Part shown: positions 10,818 to 23,256 of the stretch, piece after piece | Position numbering within the stretch: the stretch's first letter is position 1 | Layout of the letters: every line of letters starts with the position of its first letter | Position numbers and translations under genes: made by a program | Assembly: GCF_022458985.1 (NCBI RefSeq) | Contig: NC_061774.1 | Coordinates: forward strand, 12,390,616-12,454,615 | Direction: 5' to 3' | Length of the DNA: 64,000 nt | DNA from: Mugil cephalus | Taxonomy: Eukaryota > Chordata > Actinopteri > Mugiliformes > Mugilidae | The notes under the pieces: generated by a model | What the model was told of the DNA's origin: nothing | The model's input: the letters and a program-made list of their open reading frames with translations, nothing else | Databases searched by the model: none

Positions 10818-13193
10818 CTTTTCTTTGTTGGGTAAAGTCTGAGTCCTGGTAAAAGTGTCTCCTTCGTTAATACTAATCAGCTCACCATCTACAGGTGGAA
10901 ACGGTGCAGGGAAAACCACTACATCACTCTTCAGTGTGTCTGAGCTGAAACACACGTCGTACTGCTGAGTAGATTTAGAGTAAGACCAGCTCCCGTCAGG
11001 GTGGGTGGTGATCATGGGGGCGCTGTACCTGCTGAAACTGTCTGTCCTGTGGCATTTGACAGCTATTAAACTGATGAGGCTCAGCAGAAAGATCACCGAC
11101 ACTGAGGCAATGGCGATGAGCAGATAGAGGTTCAAGTCAGAGAAGTTGTCCTCCTTTATAGGCACATGTCTGAACTGAGTCTGGATGTCAGCAGTGCTTT
11201 CAACCACCACCACTTCAATAGACACAGTAGCTGACAGGGAGGGTTCTCCACTATCAGAAACCAGCACCACCAAGGGGTGAGTTTTAAGATCATTGTCACT
11301 CATTCTCCTCTTAGTCCTGATCTCCCCAGTGCTGGTTCCGATCCTGAACAGGTTGGTTCCTTTGGGCTCAGACAGATGATAAGAAAGCAGAGCATTGTAT
11401 CCAGAATCTGCATCTACAGCCCTGATCTTAGCTACAAAGTATCCAGCTTCTGCAGAATAGGGGATGTTCTCACTGTTAATGGAGCCGTGCTCAGAATAAG
11501 GTGCAAGAATCGAGGGACTGTTGTCATTTTCATCCAGGATTAAAACATTTACAGTCACGTTGCTACTGAGCGGAGGAACACCAGAGTCTGTGGCCTGAAC
11601 TTTGAACTGAAACGTTTTTAATTCCTCATAATTAAAAGACTGAAGGCCGACGATTTCTCCAGTCTCTGAGTTGATGTTAATCATTGTAGAAAGTGGCAAT
11701 GAGTTACTATTATTTTGTAAAAATGAATAGCTCACCTGACCATTTTGATCAATATCTGCATCCAGTGCTGACACAGTTTTTATAACTGCTCCTACTGGAC
11801 TATTTTCTTTCACATAGACATTAACGACCTCTTCTGTAAATAGAGGTTTGTTATCATTCACATCAGAGACATGTACATTAATAATGCTGTTGCTGGATAG
11901 AGGCGGACTTCCCTCATCTGTAGCAGTGATACTAATGTTGTATTGAGGTGAACTCTCTCTGTCGAGTGGACCGTCAACAATCAACGAGTAGTAATTCTTA
12001 TAATTTGACTCTAATTTAAAAGGAACATTATTAGAAATCTTACAGTTCACCAGTCCATTTTTTCCTCCATCTTTATCAGACACTGAAACAAGAGCAATTG
12101 CGGTGCCAATGGACGCGTCTTCTTTCACAGTGTTCAACAGAGATGTTACTGAAATTTCAGGTTTATTGTCATTAACGTCTAAAACTTCAATCAATAATTT
12201 TGCATGTGAAGTCATAGGAGACAAGGCTCCATCACTGGCTTGTACTCTTATCTCAAAAGCATTGTTCTCTTCAAAGTCGATATTCTTTTTACTTGTTACT
12301 GTCCCAGTTTTTTCATCTATAGCAAACAGATCAGTTTGTTTTCCCCGGCCGACTTTACTCAATGAATATGACACGTGTCCATTTTGACCTGCGTCTAAAT
12401 CACTTGCATTTAATGTGATTATTGATGTACCTATTTTTGCATTCTCATGTACACTGGCCTTATACAGCGTCTGACTGAATACGGGAGGATTGTCGTTAAT
12501 ATCTAACACATTTATTATTATCGTAATGCTGCCTGATTTAGCTGGTGTTCCTCCGTCAATAGCAGTAAGTGTGAGTCGAATCATTGACTGTTTTTCTCTG
12601 TCCAAAACTTTCCGCAGGACTAATTCAGGAGTTACAGTTTCTCCTCTTTGTGTTTCGAGAGAGAAATGATCATTTTGATTAAGCTTGTATGTATTTACAG
12701 TGTTTTTACCGACGTCTGCATCTTCAGCAGGATCCAGCGGAAATTTAGCCCCTGCTGCCGTGTTCTCAGTAATGTCAATTACTTGTGATGCGCTGAGAAA
12801 TGATGGGGAATTATCATTAACATCTAATACGACAATTTCAATACGGTACAGTTTCAGCGGATTATTAATTACTGCTTCGAGGCTGAGGGAACATTTTGCT
12901 TCATCGCCGCAGAGTTCCTCTCGATCTATTCTCTCACTAACGTAGAGGACTCCGGTCTTGAGATTTACCTCGAAATATTTTCTCTTTGATCCAGCAACGA
13001 TCTGAAACATGCGGGGCTCCAGGTCCTGTACATTGATGTTGAGATCTTTGGCGATATTTCCGACAACAGTCCCCAGATTTACCTCCTCTGAGACGGAGTA
13101 AGAGAGCTGCCCTTGCGCCGATTCCAAGCAACAATACAGCAAAAAAATGACGAGATATATCCACATAGACCTCGTTCTGCCCGGTACATTCAT
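10818..13193 (-). CDS. Gamma-type clustered protocadherin variable exon (A subgroup)
   Basis: The exon is 792 codons and ends at a gtaggg donor; unspliced, it reads on to a stop near 10770. The signal peptide ([14 protein letters not shown]...) and the 5' flank are nearly identical to those of the frameshifted exon at 4231-6605, its tandem duplicate about 6.6 kb away. Domain order is signal peptide, EC1-EC6, helix, stub. EC1 carries Cx5C as CGDEAKC. This exon retains the base missing from the 4231-6605 copy, so it shows the intact form of that lineage. An RE1 element lies about 90 bp beyond the donor (10706-10726), next to a TG microsatellite. The promoter element is at 13426-13453. Confidence 0.93.
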
Positions 13194-13425
13194 AATTCCG
13201 CCCGTCCGGAGAAATCACATCGACAAAACAGTTCGGTAAGGTCACAAAGAAGAACTGAACCGTTGTCAGAAATTACACGAGATCATTTCAAAATGCAAAG
13301 CAATAATCGCCGTCACGTCGTCCTCTTTCAGTCTCTCCGTCTCTTTGTTTCGAGCGTCTGAGAAACATCATCATCCTTTGGAATTGGGAGGAGCCGCAAG
13401 CCAGTGAAAAAGGAAACGAAAAAGT

Positions 13426-13453
13426 GATGGTCTACAATGTCCCCATGTGGACA
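13426..13453 (-). promoter_or_regulatory. Gamma promoter CSE for exon 10818-13193
   Basis: GGTCTACAATGTCCCCATGT follows GAT; it differs from the 6838 copy only by CATGTG for CACGTG. It lies 233 bp upstream of the start, the same spacing as its duplicate. Confidence 0.85.
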
Positions 13454-13870
13454 TTTTCTACAACTACACTCAGTATGACACTATTTCCTCCGATGAATTA
13501 AAACAGATCCCAATACAAAATAATGTAATAATTACTCTGCAAGATTTCCCACTATTTATCATTTTTCAACAAGTTAGACCGACTGTGCTCAAACGTCATA
13601 GACATGTTTAATTTCTTCACATCTACTCGTCGAATCTCTTTAAAATTAGACTTAAATAAAATACCCAATATCCTACTGATGATTTTCTACAGGTACCCCA
13701 CGATGAGATCGGTGTAATGAATACATTCTTAAAAATGAACTTAACCAATGTTAAAAATTAAATATATCATGATCATTGCTTTCATTGTTAAAAAGTGTAC
13801 AACAATAGATAAAACTTGGATGAATATGCTAACAATTTTCTCAGGGGAAACTCATGATCACACACTCAAG

Positions 13871-13891
13871 ATCAGAACCTTAGACAGTTTA
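13871..13891 (+). promoter_or_regulatory. Decayed RE1-like element
   Basis: ATCAGAACCTTAGACAG, 12 of 21 positions, the paralogue of the element at 7310, past the second B-type exon. Confidence 0.4.
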
Positions 13892-14025
13892 AATAAGGAG
13901 ATGGCAACCAGGCTACTCCAAACATATTTGATTGTCATGTCAAGTTAAACATCATGACATCTTTTGATTTTTTTTTTCCATGAGCTACAGCATTTTCAAA
14001 ATAAGATGCATGACTATGTTCTTAC

Positions 14026-16413
14026 CTTTTCTTTGTTAGGTAAAGTCTGTGTCCTGGTAAAAGTGTCTCCTTCGTTAATACTGATCAGCTCACCATCTAC
14101 AGGTGCAAACGGTGCAGGGAAAACCACTACATCACTCTTCAGTGTGTCTGAGCTGAAACACACGTCGTACTGCTGAGTAGATTTAGAGTAAGACCAGCTC
14201 CCGTCAGGGTGGGTGGTGATCATGGGGGCGCTGTACCTGCTGAAACTGTCTGTCCTGTGGCATTTGACAGCTATTAAACTGATGAGGCTCAGCAGAAAGA
14301 TCACTGACACTGAGACAATGGCGATGAGCAGATACAGGTTCAAGTCAGAGAAGTTGTCCTCCTTTATAGGCACATGTCTGAACTGAGTCTGGATGTCAGC
14401 AGTGCTTTCAACCACCACCACTTCAATAGACACAGTAGCTGACAGGGAGGGTTCTCCACTATCAGAAACCAGCACCACCAAGGGGTGAGTTTTCAGATCA
14501 TTGTCACTCATTCTCCTCTTAGTCCTGATCTCCCCGGTGCTGGTTCCGATCCTGAACAGGTTGTTTCCTTTGGGCTCAGACAGGTGATAAGAAAGCAGAG
14601 CATTGTATCCAGAGTCTGCATCTACAGCCCTGATCTTAGCTACAAAGTACCCAGCTTCAGCAGAATAGGGGATGTTCTCACTATTAACAGAGCCGTGCTC
14701 AGAATAAGGTTGCAGAATCGATGGATTGTTGTCATTTTCATCCAGGATAAAAACATTTACAGTCACGTTGCTGCTGAGTGGAGGAACACCAGAGTCTGTG
14801 GCCTGAACCTTAAACTGAAACGTTTGTAACTCTTCATAGTTAAAAGACTGAAGACTGATGATGTCTCCAGTCTCTGAGTTTATATTAATCATTGTAGATA
14901 GTGGCATTGTGTTACTGTTATTTTCGACAATTGTGTAGGTTACTTGGGCATTTTGATCAATATCTGCATCAAGTGCAGATACTCTTTTTATAACTGCTCC
15001 AATTGGACTGTTTTCCTTTAAATAAACATTAAATACAGAGTCTGAAAAACGAGGAGAATTGTCATTGACGTCAGAAACATGAACAGTAAGATCCCTGGTG
15101 CTTGTGAGAGCTGGTGTTCCATCATCTGTAGCTGTGATGGTGACATTGTAATATGAATTTGTCTCTCTGTCTAGTTGCCCATCTACTACCAACGAGTAAT
15201 AATTTTTGTAGTTTGTTTCCAACTTAAAGGGACTTTCATTTTTAACACTACAATGCACTATTCCATTTTTGCCTCCATCTCTGTCAAGGACTGACACGAG
15301 TGCAATAGCAGTGCCCGTTTTGGCATCCTCTTTTACTGTGTTACTCAGAGTTGTTACAGATATTTCAGGACTATTGTCATTTAAATCCACCACCTCTATT
15401 AGTACTTTGCACTGTGCTGTCATTGGAGGATAGCCTTTATCAGCAGCCTGAATTCGGATTTCGAAAGCAGGATGCTCTTCAAAGTCAATCTTACCTTTAA
15501 CTGTCAATAATCCGGTCTGCTCATCAATTTGAAATATATTAAGAACATGGTCTTGATCTTTGCTGCTCAGTGAATACGTAATCTCCCCGTTTGGCCCTTC
15601 ATCGTCGTCTGTTGCCGTTATTGTTATGACTGAACTACCAACCGGTGCGTTTTCACTAACGCTTGTTTTATACAAAGGTTTGGTAAATATCGGGACATTA
15701 TCATTAACATCTAAGACACTGATTATTATCTGTGATGTTCCGGACTTTGGAGGTGTTCCTCCATCCACTGCAGTCAGCGTGAGTTTTATTACAGGTTGTT
15801 TTTCTCGGTCTAACGGTTTCTGGAGGACTAGTTCCGCAGACACACTTTCTCCTTTGTTCACTGATAATACAAAATTGTCATTAGTATTTAGCTTGTACGT
15901 ACTGATGCCATTCTTTCCAACATCGGCATCATAGGCCGATAACAGGAGGAATTTAGTACCAGGTAACGTGGTTTCCGCTATGTCGATATTCTGCGAATTG
16001 GTACTGAAAGACGGATAATTGTCATTAACATCTAGAATATTTACTTCTAATCGATAAAGCTTTAACGGAGCGTTTATTACAGCTTCGACGTTCACTGTGC
16101 ATTTCGTTGCCTTCGCACACAGCTCCTCTCGGTCTATTCTGTCATTGACAAAGAGAACACCCGTCTTCAGATTTACCTCGAAATATTTTTTCTTTGATCC
16201 GAGAACGATTTGAAACATCCGAGAGTCCAGCTCATGTACACCGAGGTTTAGGTCCTTTGCTATATTTCCGACAGAAGTCCCCGTATTTACTTCTTCGGAT
16301 ATGGAGTAGGAGAGCTGTCCAGACACCGCTTCGAAATAAAAGTCCAGCAGCACAAATAGCACGTATGCCACCACAGAACTCCTCTTATTTGAAGACATAA
16401 TCCAATCAGACAT
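14026..16413 (-). CDS. Gamma-type clustered protocadherin variable exon (B subgroup, copy 2)
   Basis: This is the tandem duplicate of the exon at 7483-9870, exactly 6543 bp away at both ends, with 796 codons and a gtaaga donor. Visible differences from copy 1 include FYFEA for CYWEA in the signal region, a regular DVNDN in place of DNNDN after EC2, KGYPP for KGSPP in EC3, and APFAP for APFPP in the stub. Trans-binding repeats EC1-EC4 are almost unchanged, so redundancy with copy 1 is likely. The first ATG is used here; MSSNKR five codons later is an alternative. The promoter element at 16615-16642 contains GCCACCTTATGGC on the plus strand, a good CTCF-like core when read in the sense direction. 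Confidence 0.93.
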
Positions 16414-16614
16414 GAAACCAGCACGTAAACAGGTCCAAAAGATGTCGAGTATTGACGGAAGCTATGCTCCCTTTTCATCAAAATTGTCCACAGTGCAGAT
16501 CATCCCCCGGCTTTCTCTCTTTGCTTCTGCGTCCCTTTGTGTTAAAACCCGACAAGACATAATTACGTCTATATTCTGGGAGGGGCATCAGGACGTGATT
16601 TAAATATTCAGTTA

Positions 16615-16642
16615 TATGGTCTTCAGTGCCACCTTATGGCTT
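16615..16642 (-). promoter_or_regulatory. Gamma promoter CSE, B-type variant, second copy
   Basis: TATGGTCTTCAGTGCCACCT then TATGGCTT, 202 bp upstream of the start at 16413, the duplicate of the element at 10072. The CTCF-like GCCACCTTATGGC part is unchanged; the other half has two substitutions. Confidence 0.8.
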
Positions 16643-16920
16643 TATACACACATTACAATTCAAAGGATGGGAGAACTGTATCATGAAGACTACACAATAG
16701 TGCAGAATATGTTTTACATTGTTATTTTAAAAATAATTATCATGCAAATATTGGGTTGCTTAGGCAGAAACTGTATCTCAACAACAGTGTACTACAAACT
16801 ACAAACTCCAAAGACTGCAAACCATTAAGCATTCAGTCCAAACATTTCTCACTTCAGGGAAATTGCTACAAATCACACTAACCATACACCATATGAAGTA
16901 GAATGAAATTGAATTATATC

Positions 16921-16943
16921 TGTGTGTGTATATATATATATAC

Positions 16944-17008
<65 letters not shown>
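16921..17008. repeat. (TG)n(TA)n(TG)n microsatellite
   Basis: TG, then TA, then a long TG tract, at the same place relative to the exon and RE1 as the repeat at 10577. Confidence 0.95.
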
Positions 17009-17010
<2 letters not shown>

Positions 17011-17080
17011 AATTTGTGCTTTCTATGCACAGATTTCAGTGCAGCTCCACTACTAAGTGCTGATCCACTATGTTCTCTTC

Positions 17081-17101
17081 TTCAGCACCACGGACAGCAA
17101 C
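17081..17101 (+). promoter_or_regulatory. RE1/NRSE (REST-binding consensus)
   Basis: TTCAGCACCACGGACAGC, 19 of 21 positions, about 90 bp past the donor at 17193, after a TG microsatellite. Confidence 0.87.
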
Positions 17102-17192
17102 ACAATTTGAATGGATAAAACTGCCTCAAAAGTTGACACTTGCATTATCTAGCAATGTTGTATTTCATGAACATCAAGCAAAAATACCCTAC

Positions 17193-19568
17193 CTTTTCTT
17201 TGTTGGGTAAAGTCTGTGTCCTGGTAAAAGTGTCTCCTTCGTTAATACTGATCAGCTCACCATCTACAGGTGGAAATGGTGCAGGGAAAACCACTACATC
17301 ACTCTTCAGTGTGTCTGAGCTGAAACACACGTCGTACTGCTGAGTAGATTTAGAGTAAGACCAGCTCCCGTCAGGGTGGGTGGTGATCATGGGGGCGCTG
17401 TACCTGCTGAAACTGTCTGTCCTGTGGCATTTGACAGCAATTAAACTGATGAGGCTCAGCAGAAAGATCACTGACACTGAGACAATGGCGATGAGCAGAT
17501 ACAGGTTCAAGTCAGAGAAGTTGTCCTCCTTTATAGGCACATGTCTGAACTGAGTCTGGATGTCAGTAGTGCTTTCAACCACCACCACTTCAATAGACAC
17601 AGTAGCTGACAGGGAGGGTTCTCCACTATCAGAGACCAGCACCACCAAGGGGTGAGTTTTCAGATCATTGTCACTCATTCTCCTCTTAGTCCTGATCTCC
17701 CCGGTGCTGGTTCCAATCCTGAACAGGTTGTTTCCTTTGGGTTCAGACAGGTGATAAGAAAGCAGAGCGTTGTATCCAGCGTCTGCGTCCACAGCCCTGA
17801 TCTTAGCTACAAAGTATCCAGCTTCAGCAGAGTAGGGTATGCTCTCACTGTTAATGGAGCCGTGCTCAGAATAAGGTGCAAGAATCGAGGGGCTATTGTC
17901 ATTTTCATCCAGGATTAAAACATTTACAGTCACGTTGCTACTGAGCGGAGGAACACCTGAGTCTGTGGCCTGAACTTTGAACTGAAACGTTTTTAACTCC
18001 TCATAATTAAAAGACTGAAGGCCGACGATTTCTCCAGTCTCTGAGTTGATGTTAATCATTGTAGAAAGTGGCAATGAGTTACTATTATTTTGTAAAAATG
18101 AATAGCTCACCTGACCATTTTGATCAATATCTGCATCCAGTGCTGACACAGTTTTTATAACTGCTCCTACTGGACTATTTTCTTTCACATAGACATTAAC
18201 GACCTCTTCTGTAAATAGAGGTTTGTTATCATTCACATCAGAGACGTGTACATTAATAATGCTGTTGCTGGATAGAGGCGGACTTCCCTCATCTGTAGCA
18301 GTGATACTAATGTTGTATTGAGGTGAACTCTCTCTGTCGAGTGGACCGTCAACAATCAACGAGTAGTAATTCTTATAATTTGACTCTAATTTAAAAGGAA
18401 CATTATTAGAAATCTTACAGTTCACCAGTCCATTTTTTCCTCCATCTTTATCAGACACTGAAACAAGAGCAATTGCGGTGCCAAGGGATGCATCTTCTTT
18501 CACAGTGTTCAACAGAGATGTCACTGAAATTTCAGGTTTATTGTCATTAACGTCTAAAACTTCAATCAATAACTTTGCATGTGAGGTGAGGGGAGACAAA
18601 GCTCCATCACTGGCTTGTACTCTGATCTCAAAAGCATTGTTCTCTTCAAAGTCGATATTCTTTTTATTCGTTACTGTCCCAGTTTTTTCATCTATAGCAA
18701 ACAGATCAGTTTGTTTTCCTCGACCTAAGTTACTAAATGAATATGATACCTGTCCATTTTGACCTGCGTCTAAATCACTTGCATTTAATGTGATTATTGA
18801 TGTACCTATCTTTGCATTCTCATATATACTGGCTTTGTACAGCGTTTGACTGAATACAGGTGCGTTGTCATTAATATCCAACACATTTACTGTTATCGAC
18901 ATGCTGCCTGATTTAGCTGGTGTTCCTCCGTCAATAGCAGTAAGTGTTAGTTGAATCACTGACTGTTTTTCTCTGTCTAAAACTTTCTGAAGGACCAATT
19001 CGGGGGTTATACTCTCTCCTTTATGTGTAACCAGAGAAAAATGTTCATTTTGACTAAGCTTATAGGTATTAACAGTATTTTTACCGACGTCTGCATCATC
19101 TGCAGGATCTAGGGGAAATTTTGCGCCTGCCGCTGTATTCTCACCAATGTTCATTAATCGCGACGTGCTAAGAAATGATGGGGCATTATCATTCACATCT
19201 AGGATTATTATTTCAATACGGTACAGTTTCAGCGGATTATTAATTACTGCTTCGAGGCTGAGGGAACATTTTGCTTCATCGCCGCAGAGTTCCTCTCGAT
19301 CTATTCTCTCACTAACGTAGAGGACTCCGGTCTTGAGATTTACCTCGAAATATTTTCTCTTTGATCCAGCAACGATCTGAAACATGCGGGGCTCCAGGTC
19401 CTGTACATTGATGTTGAGATCTTTGGCGATATTTCCGACAACAGTCCCCAGATTTACCTCCTCTGAGACGGAGTAAGAGAGCTGCCCTAGCGCCGATTCC
19501 CAGCAACAATCCAGTAGCAATACGACGAGATATATCCACACAGAGATAGTTTTGCCTTGTTCAGTCAT
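17193..19568 (-). CDS. Gamma-type clustered protocadherin variable exon (A subgroup, third intact copy)
   Basis: The open frame extends upstream to 19802, but those 78 extra codons are not protein-like and overlap the promoter region. Starting at 19568 ([14 protein letters not shown]) gives 792 codons, the same as other A exons, and places the start 239 bp from the promoter element, in line with its relatives. The signal peptide is followed by EC1 with CGDEAKC, five more cadherin repeats, the helix and the TLPNKEK stub, ending at a gtaggg donor. EC1 and EC4-EC6 nearly match the exon at 10818-13193, while EC2-EC3 differ more, a pattern that would alter recognition specificity. The 3' flank has a TG microsatellite and an RE1 element at 17081-17101. 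Confidence 0.92.
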
Positions 19569-19806
19569 AATTCCACACGCCCGGAGAAAAAAATGCATAA
19601 AATACTTTTGATGAATGACGTTGTTTAAAAACAAATCTTCAAAGTAACCGGAGTGCAACGTTTTTATCATGTAAGTCCGCAACAGGGGAGTGATCGTCGT
19701 ACCATTCTCTTCTCTTTCGTCCTCTGACTCTCTTTGTCTACATCGACTGAGAAACATCATGTGAATCTGGGAGGAGCCGCGGTCCATCAGAGACGAAGTC
19801 AAATGT

Positions 19807-19834
19807 GATGGTCTACACTGTCCTCACGTGTTCT
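19807..19834 (-). promoter_or_regulatory. Gamma promoter CSE for exon 17193-19568
   Basis: GATGGTCTACACTGTCCTCA then CGTGTTCT. Its 239-bp distance to 19568 supports that start codon over the longer open frame, which would run to within a few bases of this element. Confidence 0.82.
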
Positions 19835-20617
19835 TTTGCCAGTACTACATTCAAGACCGCAATATTTCTATGTTAGGAAGTCCCGTCCAGACTTTTCATC
19901 TGAATAAGGGCATTCCAGTGCATGATGTCACAAGGACTCTACAAACTGTAAACATGTACGCTTCTTCCTTTTCGTAATGATATGAGTTATTATATGAATA
20001 AAGGAAATATAAAAATATGTTCATATTAATCCAATATGATATATAAAAATGATTCGGCTCCACTGAAAATATCAATATTGTACACAGATCATATTGTAAA
20101 ATATATTTTTTGCTGGAATCAAACTAGAAATTGTGCTTTTAAACATGTATCATAAAAATGAGAGTTACTCTGAACACATATTATAATGTATCACTGATAT
20201 ATCATTGACACTTTCTATGATAACTATTGCCAAGGCTGTGACTCAATATGCAGACTGACATGTTGTGAATACTTTGAATCTACATAAAGTTCTTATTCAT
20301 GACGATATTTGTCCTGTGATTTGGATATAAAATATAATCCGAATTGTGCTTTCAGCACCACGGATAGTGACAAAAAGATAAAACCCAAGCTCTCGGAGAT
20401 GAATGACTGAGGTCCCAAAACCACGTATATATTTACAGCATGGTAACAACAACAAACCAGTTGCTTTCAAATATTTCAAAGTTTATCTTGTGTGGCATGA
20501 CAATTTTAATGATACTTAACTAAACAGCAAAAATACAAAATCAGCACAAAAACATATAACTTACTTTTTTGAGAATAGTACCGCAAAAATAAATAAAAAT
20601 GTCTAATGTATTCTTAC
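19835..20617. other. Intergenic DNA between gamma exons
   Basis: Very AT-rich DNA with no coding signal; contains the RE1 at 20351. Confidence 0.6.
20351..20371 (+). promoter_or_regulatory. RE1/NRSE (REST-binding consensus)
   Basis: TTCAGCACCACGGATAGTG, 18 of 21 positions, about 250 bp past the donor at 20618. Confidence 0.82.
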
Positions 20618-22996
20618 CTTTTCTTTGTTTGGTAAAGTCTGTGTCCTGGTAAAAGTGTCTCCTTCATTAATACTGATCAGCTCACCATCTACAGGTGGAA
20701 ACGGTGCAGGGAAAACCACTACATCACTCTTCAGTGTGTCTGAGCTGAAACACACGTCGTACTGCTGAGTAGATTTAGAGTAAGACCAGCTCCCGTCAGG
20801 GTGGGTGGTGATCATGGGGGCGCTGTACCTGCTGAAACTGTCTGTCCTGTGGCATTTGACAGCTATTAAACTGATGAGGCTCAGCAGAAAGATCACTGAC
20901 ACTGAGACAATGGCGATGAGCAGATACAGGTTCAAGTCAGAGAAGTTGTCCTCCTTTATAGGCACATGTCTGAACTGAGTCTGGATGTCAGCAGTGCTTT
21001 CAACCACCACCACTTCAATAGACACAGTAGCTGACAGGGAGGGTTCTCCACTATCAGAGACCAGCACCACCAAGGGGTGAGTTTTCAGATCATTGTCACT
21101 CATTCTCCTCTTAGTCCTGATCTCCCCGGTGCTGGTTCCGATCCTGAACAGGTTGTTTCCTTTGGGCTCAGACAGGTGATAAGAAAGCAGAGCATTGTAT
21201 CCAGAGTCTACGTCTACAGCCCTGATCTTAGCTACAAAGTATCCAGCTTCAGCAGAATAGGGGATGTTCTCACTGTTAATGGAGCCGTGCTCAGAATAAG
21301 GCGCAAGAATAGTTGGGTTATTGTCATTTTCATCCAGAATAAAAATATTTACAGTCACGTTGCTGCTGAGTGGAGGAACACCAGAATCTGTGGCTTGAAC
21401 TTTGAACTGAAATGTTTTTAATTCCTCAAAGTTGAAAGACTGAAGACTGATAATGTCTCCAGTCTCTGAGTTGATGTTCACCATTGTAGACACTGGCAGG
21501 GAGTCACTGCTACTTTGTAAAAATGAATAGCTCACCTGACCATTTTTATCAACATCAGCATCAGATGCAGTCACAGTTTTAAGAACTGCTCCTACTGGAC
21601 TGTTCTCTTTTACATAAACATTAATAAGCGCCTCTGAGAAGTGAGGCTGGTTGTCATTGACATCAGAAACATGAACAGTAACTATGCTGGTGCTGGAGAG
21701 AGGTGGAGTCCCTTCATCAGTTGCCACTATAGTGACACTGTATTGTGTTTGACTCTCTCTATCAAGTGGGCCGTTCACTACTAAGGAGTAATAATTTTTA
21801 TAATTTGTGTCCAGCTTAAATGGGCTCTTATTTGCAATAACAGCTTTTACTGCCCCGTTTTTTCCACCATCTTTGTCCAGCACAGAGACCAGAGCAATAG
21901 CTGTTCCCACTTCAGCGTCCTCTCTCACTGTGTTTAATAGTGACGTGACGGTGATCTCGGGAGCATTGTCGTTCAGATCCACCACTTCTATCAACACTTT
22001 ACAATGAGCAGACATCGGAGGTTGACCCTTGTCACTAGCCTGAGCATGAATTTCAAAGGCAGGATTTTCCTCATAGTCGATCTTACCTTTGACTAAAATT
22101 GCACCCGTTTTAGAATCAATTTGGAATAAATCTAAAATCTGATCCTGGCCTTTCTTTCTTAAAGAGTATTCTATTTCACTGTTTAAACCCTCGTCTACGT
22201 CTGTCGCATTCAGCGTGATCACGGTAGATCCCAGTGGCAAGTTTTCAGGAATCTGAAGTTTGTACAAAGATCTACTGAAAACAGGATGGTTGTCATTAAT
22301 ATCTAAAACGGTAATAATTATTTGTGAGGTTCCTGATTTTGAAGGATTTCCTCCGTCTATTGCAGTCAGTGTGAGTTTTAACACAGAGTCATGCTCACGG
22401 TCTAACGCTTTCTGCAGCACTAACTCGGCAGACGCACTGTCTCCTCCTTTGTGAACCTCTAATGCAAAATAATCATTATTGTTAAGCTTGTATGTATTAA
22501 CGCCGTTCTTTCCAACATCCAAATCTGATGCTTCTATCAGTGCAAATTTTGCGCCCGGTAAAGTATTTTCTGGAACATCAATCGATTGTAGTTGCTCAGA
22601 GAAAATCGGCGCGTTGTCATTTACGTCTCTTATTGTTATCTCTAACCGATAAAGCTTTAGTGGATTGTTGATCACGGCCTCTAAATTGACCGTACATTTT
22701 GTTGCCTTTGCACAAAGCTCTTCTCGGTCTATTCTTTCATTGACATACAGAACGCCCGTTTTCAGATTCACATCGAAATATTTCTTCTTCGATCCGCTAA
22801 CGATCTGAAAGACACGAGACTCTAGATCCTGCACACTGAGATTCAGATCCTTGGCGATATTTCCCACAGCGGTACCCGGGTTTACCTCCTCTGAGACGGA
22901 ATACGAGAGCTGTCCAGACACCGCTTCCCAGCAGTAACTCAGCAGCACAACGGCAAAATGTATCCGAAAAGGGTGCGTTCCGCGTATGAGATACAT
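20618..22996 (-). CDS. Gamma-type clustered protocadherin variable exon (C subgroup)
   Basis: The frame opens at 23035 (MDYALCFF...), but the ATG at 22996 ([10 protein letters not shown]) gives 793 codons, identical to the next two upstream exons, and a start 233 bp from the promoter element; I therefore prefer it. A hydrophobic signal ending SYCWEAVSG precedes [12 protein letters not shown]1 has CAKATKC. EC1-EC2 are distinctive, but from about EC3 onward it is almost identical to the exon at 24435-26813, including shared stretches such as KKGQDQ and [10 protein letters not shown], which suggests gene conversion over the 3' two-thirds. The exon ends at a gtaaga donor after PNKEK; read-through stops near 20603. 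Confidence 0.92.
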
Positions 22997-23137
22997 GATT
23001 GAACCCAGACCAAAAAAACACAAAGCATAATCCAACTACGACCGTAAAATACTCGTTGTATAGTAAAATCATAAAGATCCACTTCCTTGCGTTTCTGTCA
23101 GACAGACGATTATGTGGTTCTGTCTTGGCCTTCGCCT

Positions 23138-23150
23138 CTTTGTAACAAAG
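23138..23150. promoter_or_regulatory. Inverted CTTTGT-N-ACAAAG element, gamma 5' region
   Basis: CTTTGTAACAAAG between the CSE (23229) and the start at 22996. Confidence 0.55.
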
Positions 23151-23228
23151 CCCCGAGAAACATCATCATCATCCTTTTCTTTTTTTTCTGGGAGGAGTCT
23201 CGTGTCTTCTGAAACATCGCCGAGATGT

Positions 23229-23256
23229 CATGGTCTATAGTGTCACCACGTGCCCA
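23229..23256 (-). promoter_or_regulatory. Gamma promoter CSE for exon 20618-22996
   Basis: CATGGTCTATAGTGTCACCA then CGTGCCCA, with the CACGTG core kept. It lies 233 bp from the ATG at 22996. Confidence 0.82.

Noticed and set aside
19569-19802. N-terminal extension of the exon 17193-19568 frame by 78 codons
   Set aside because: The extension has no protein-like features, would bury the signal peptide, and runs up to the promoter element.
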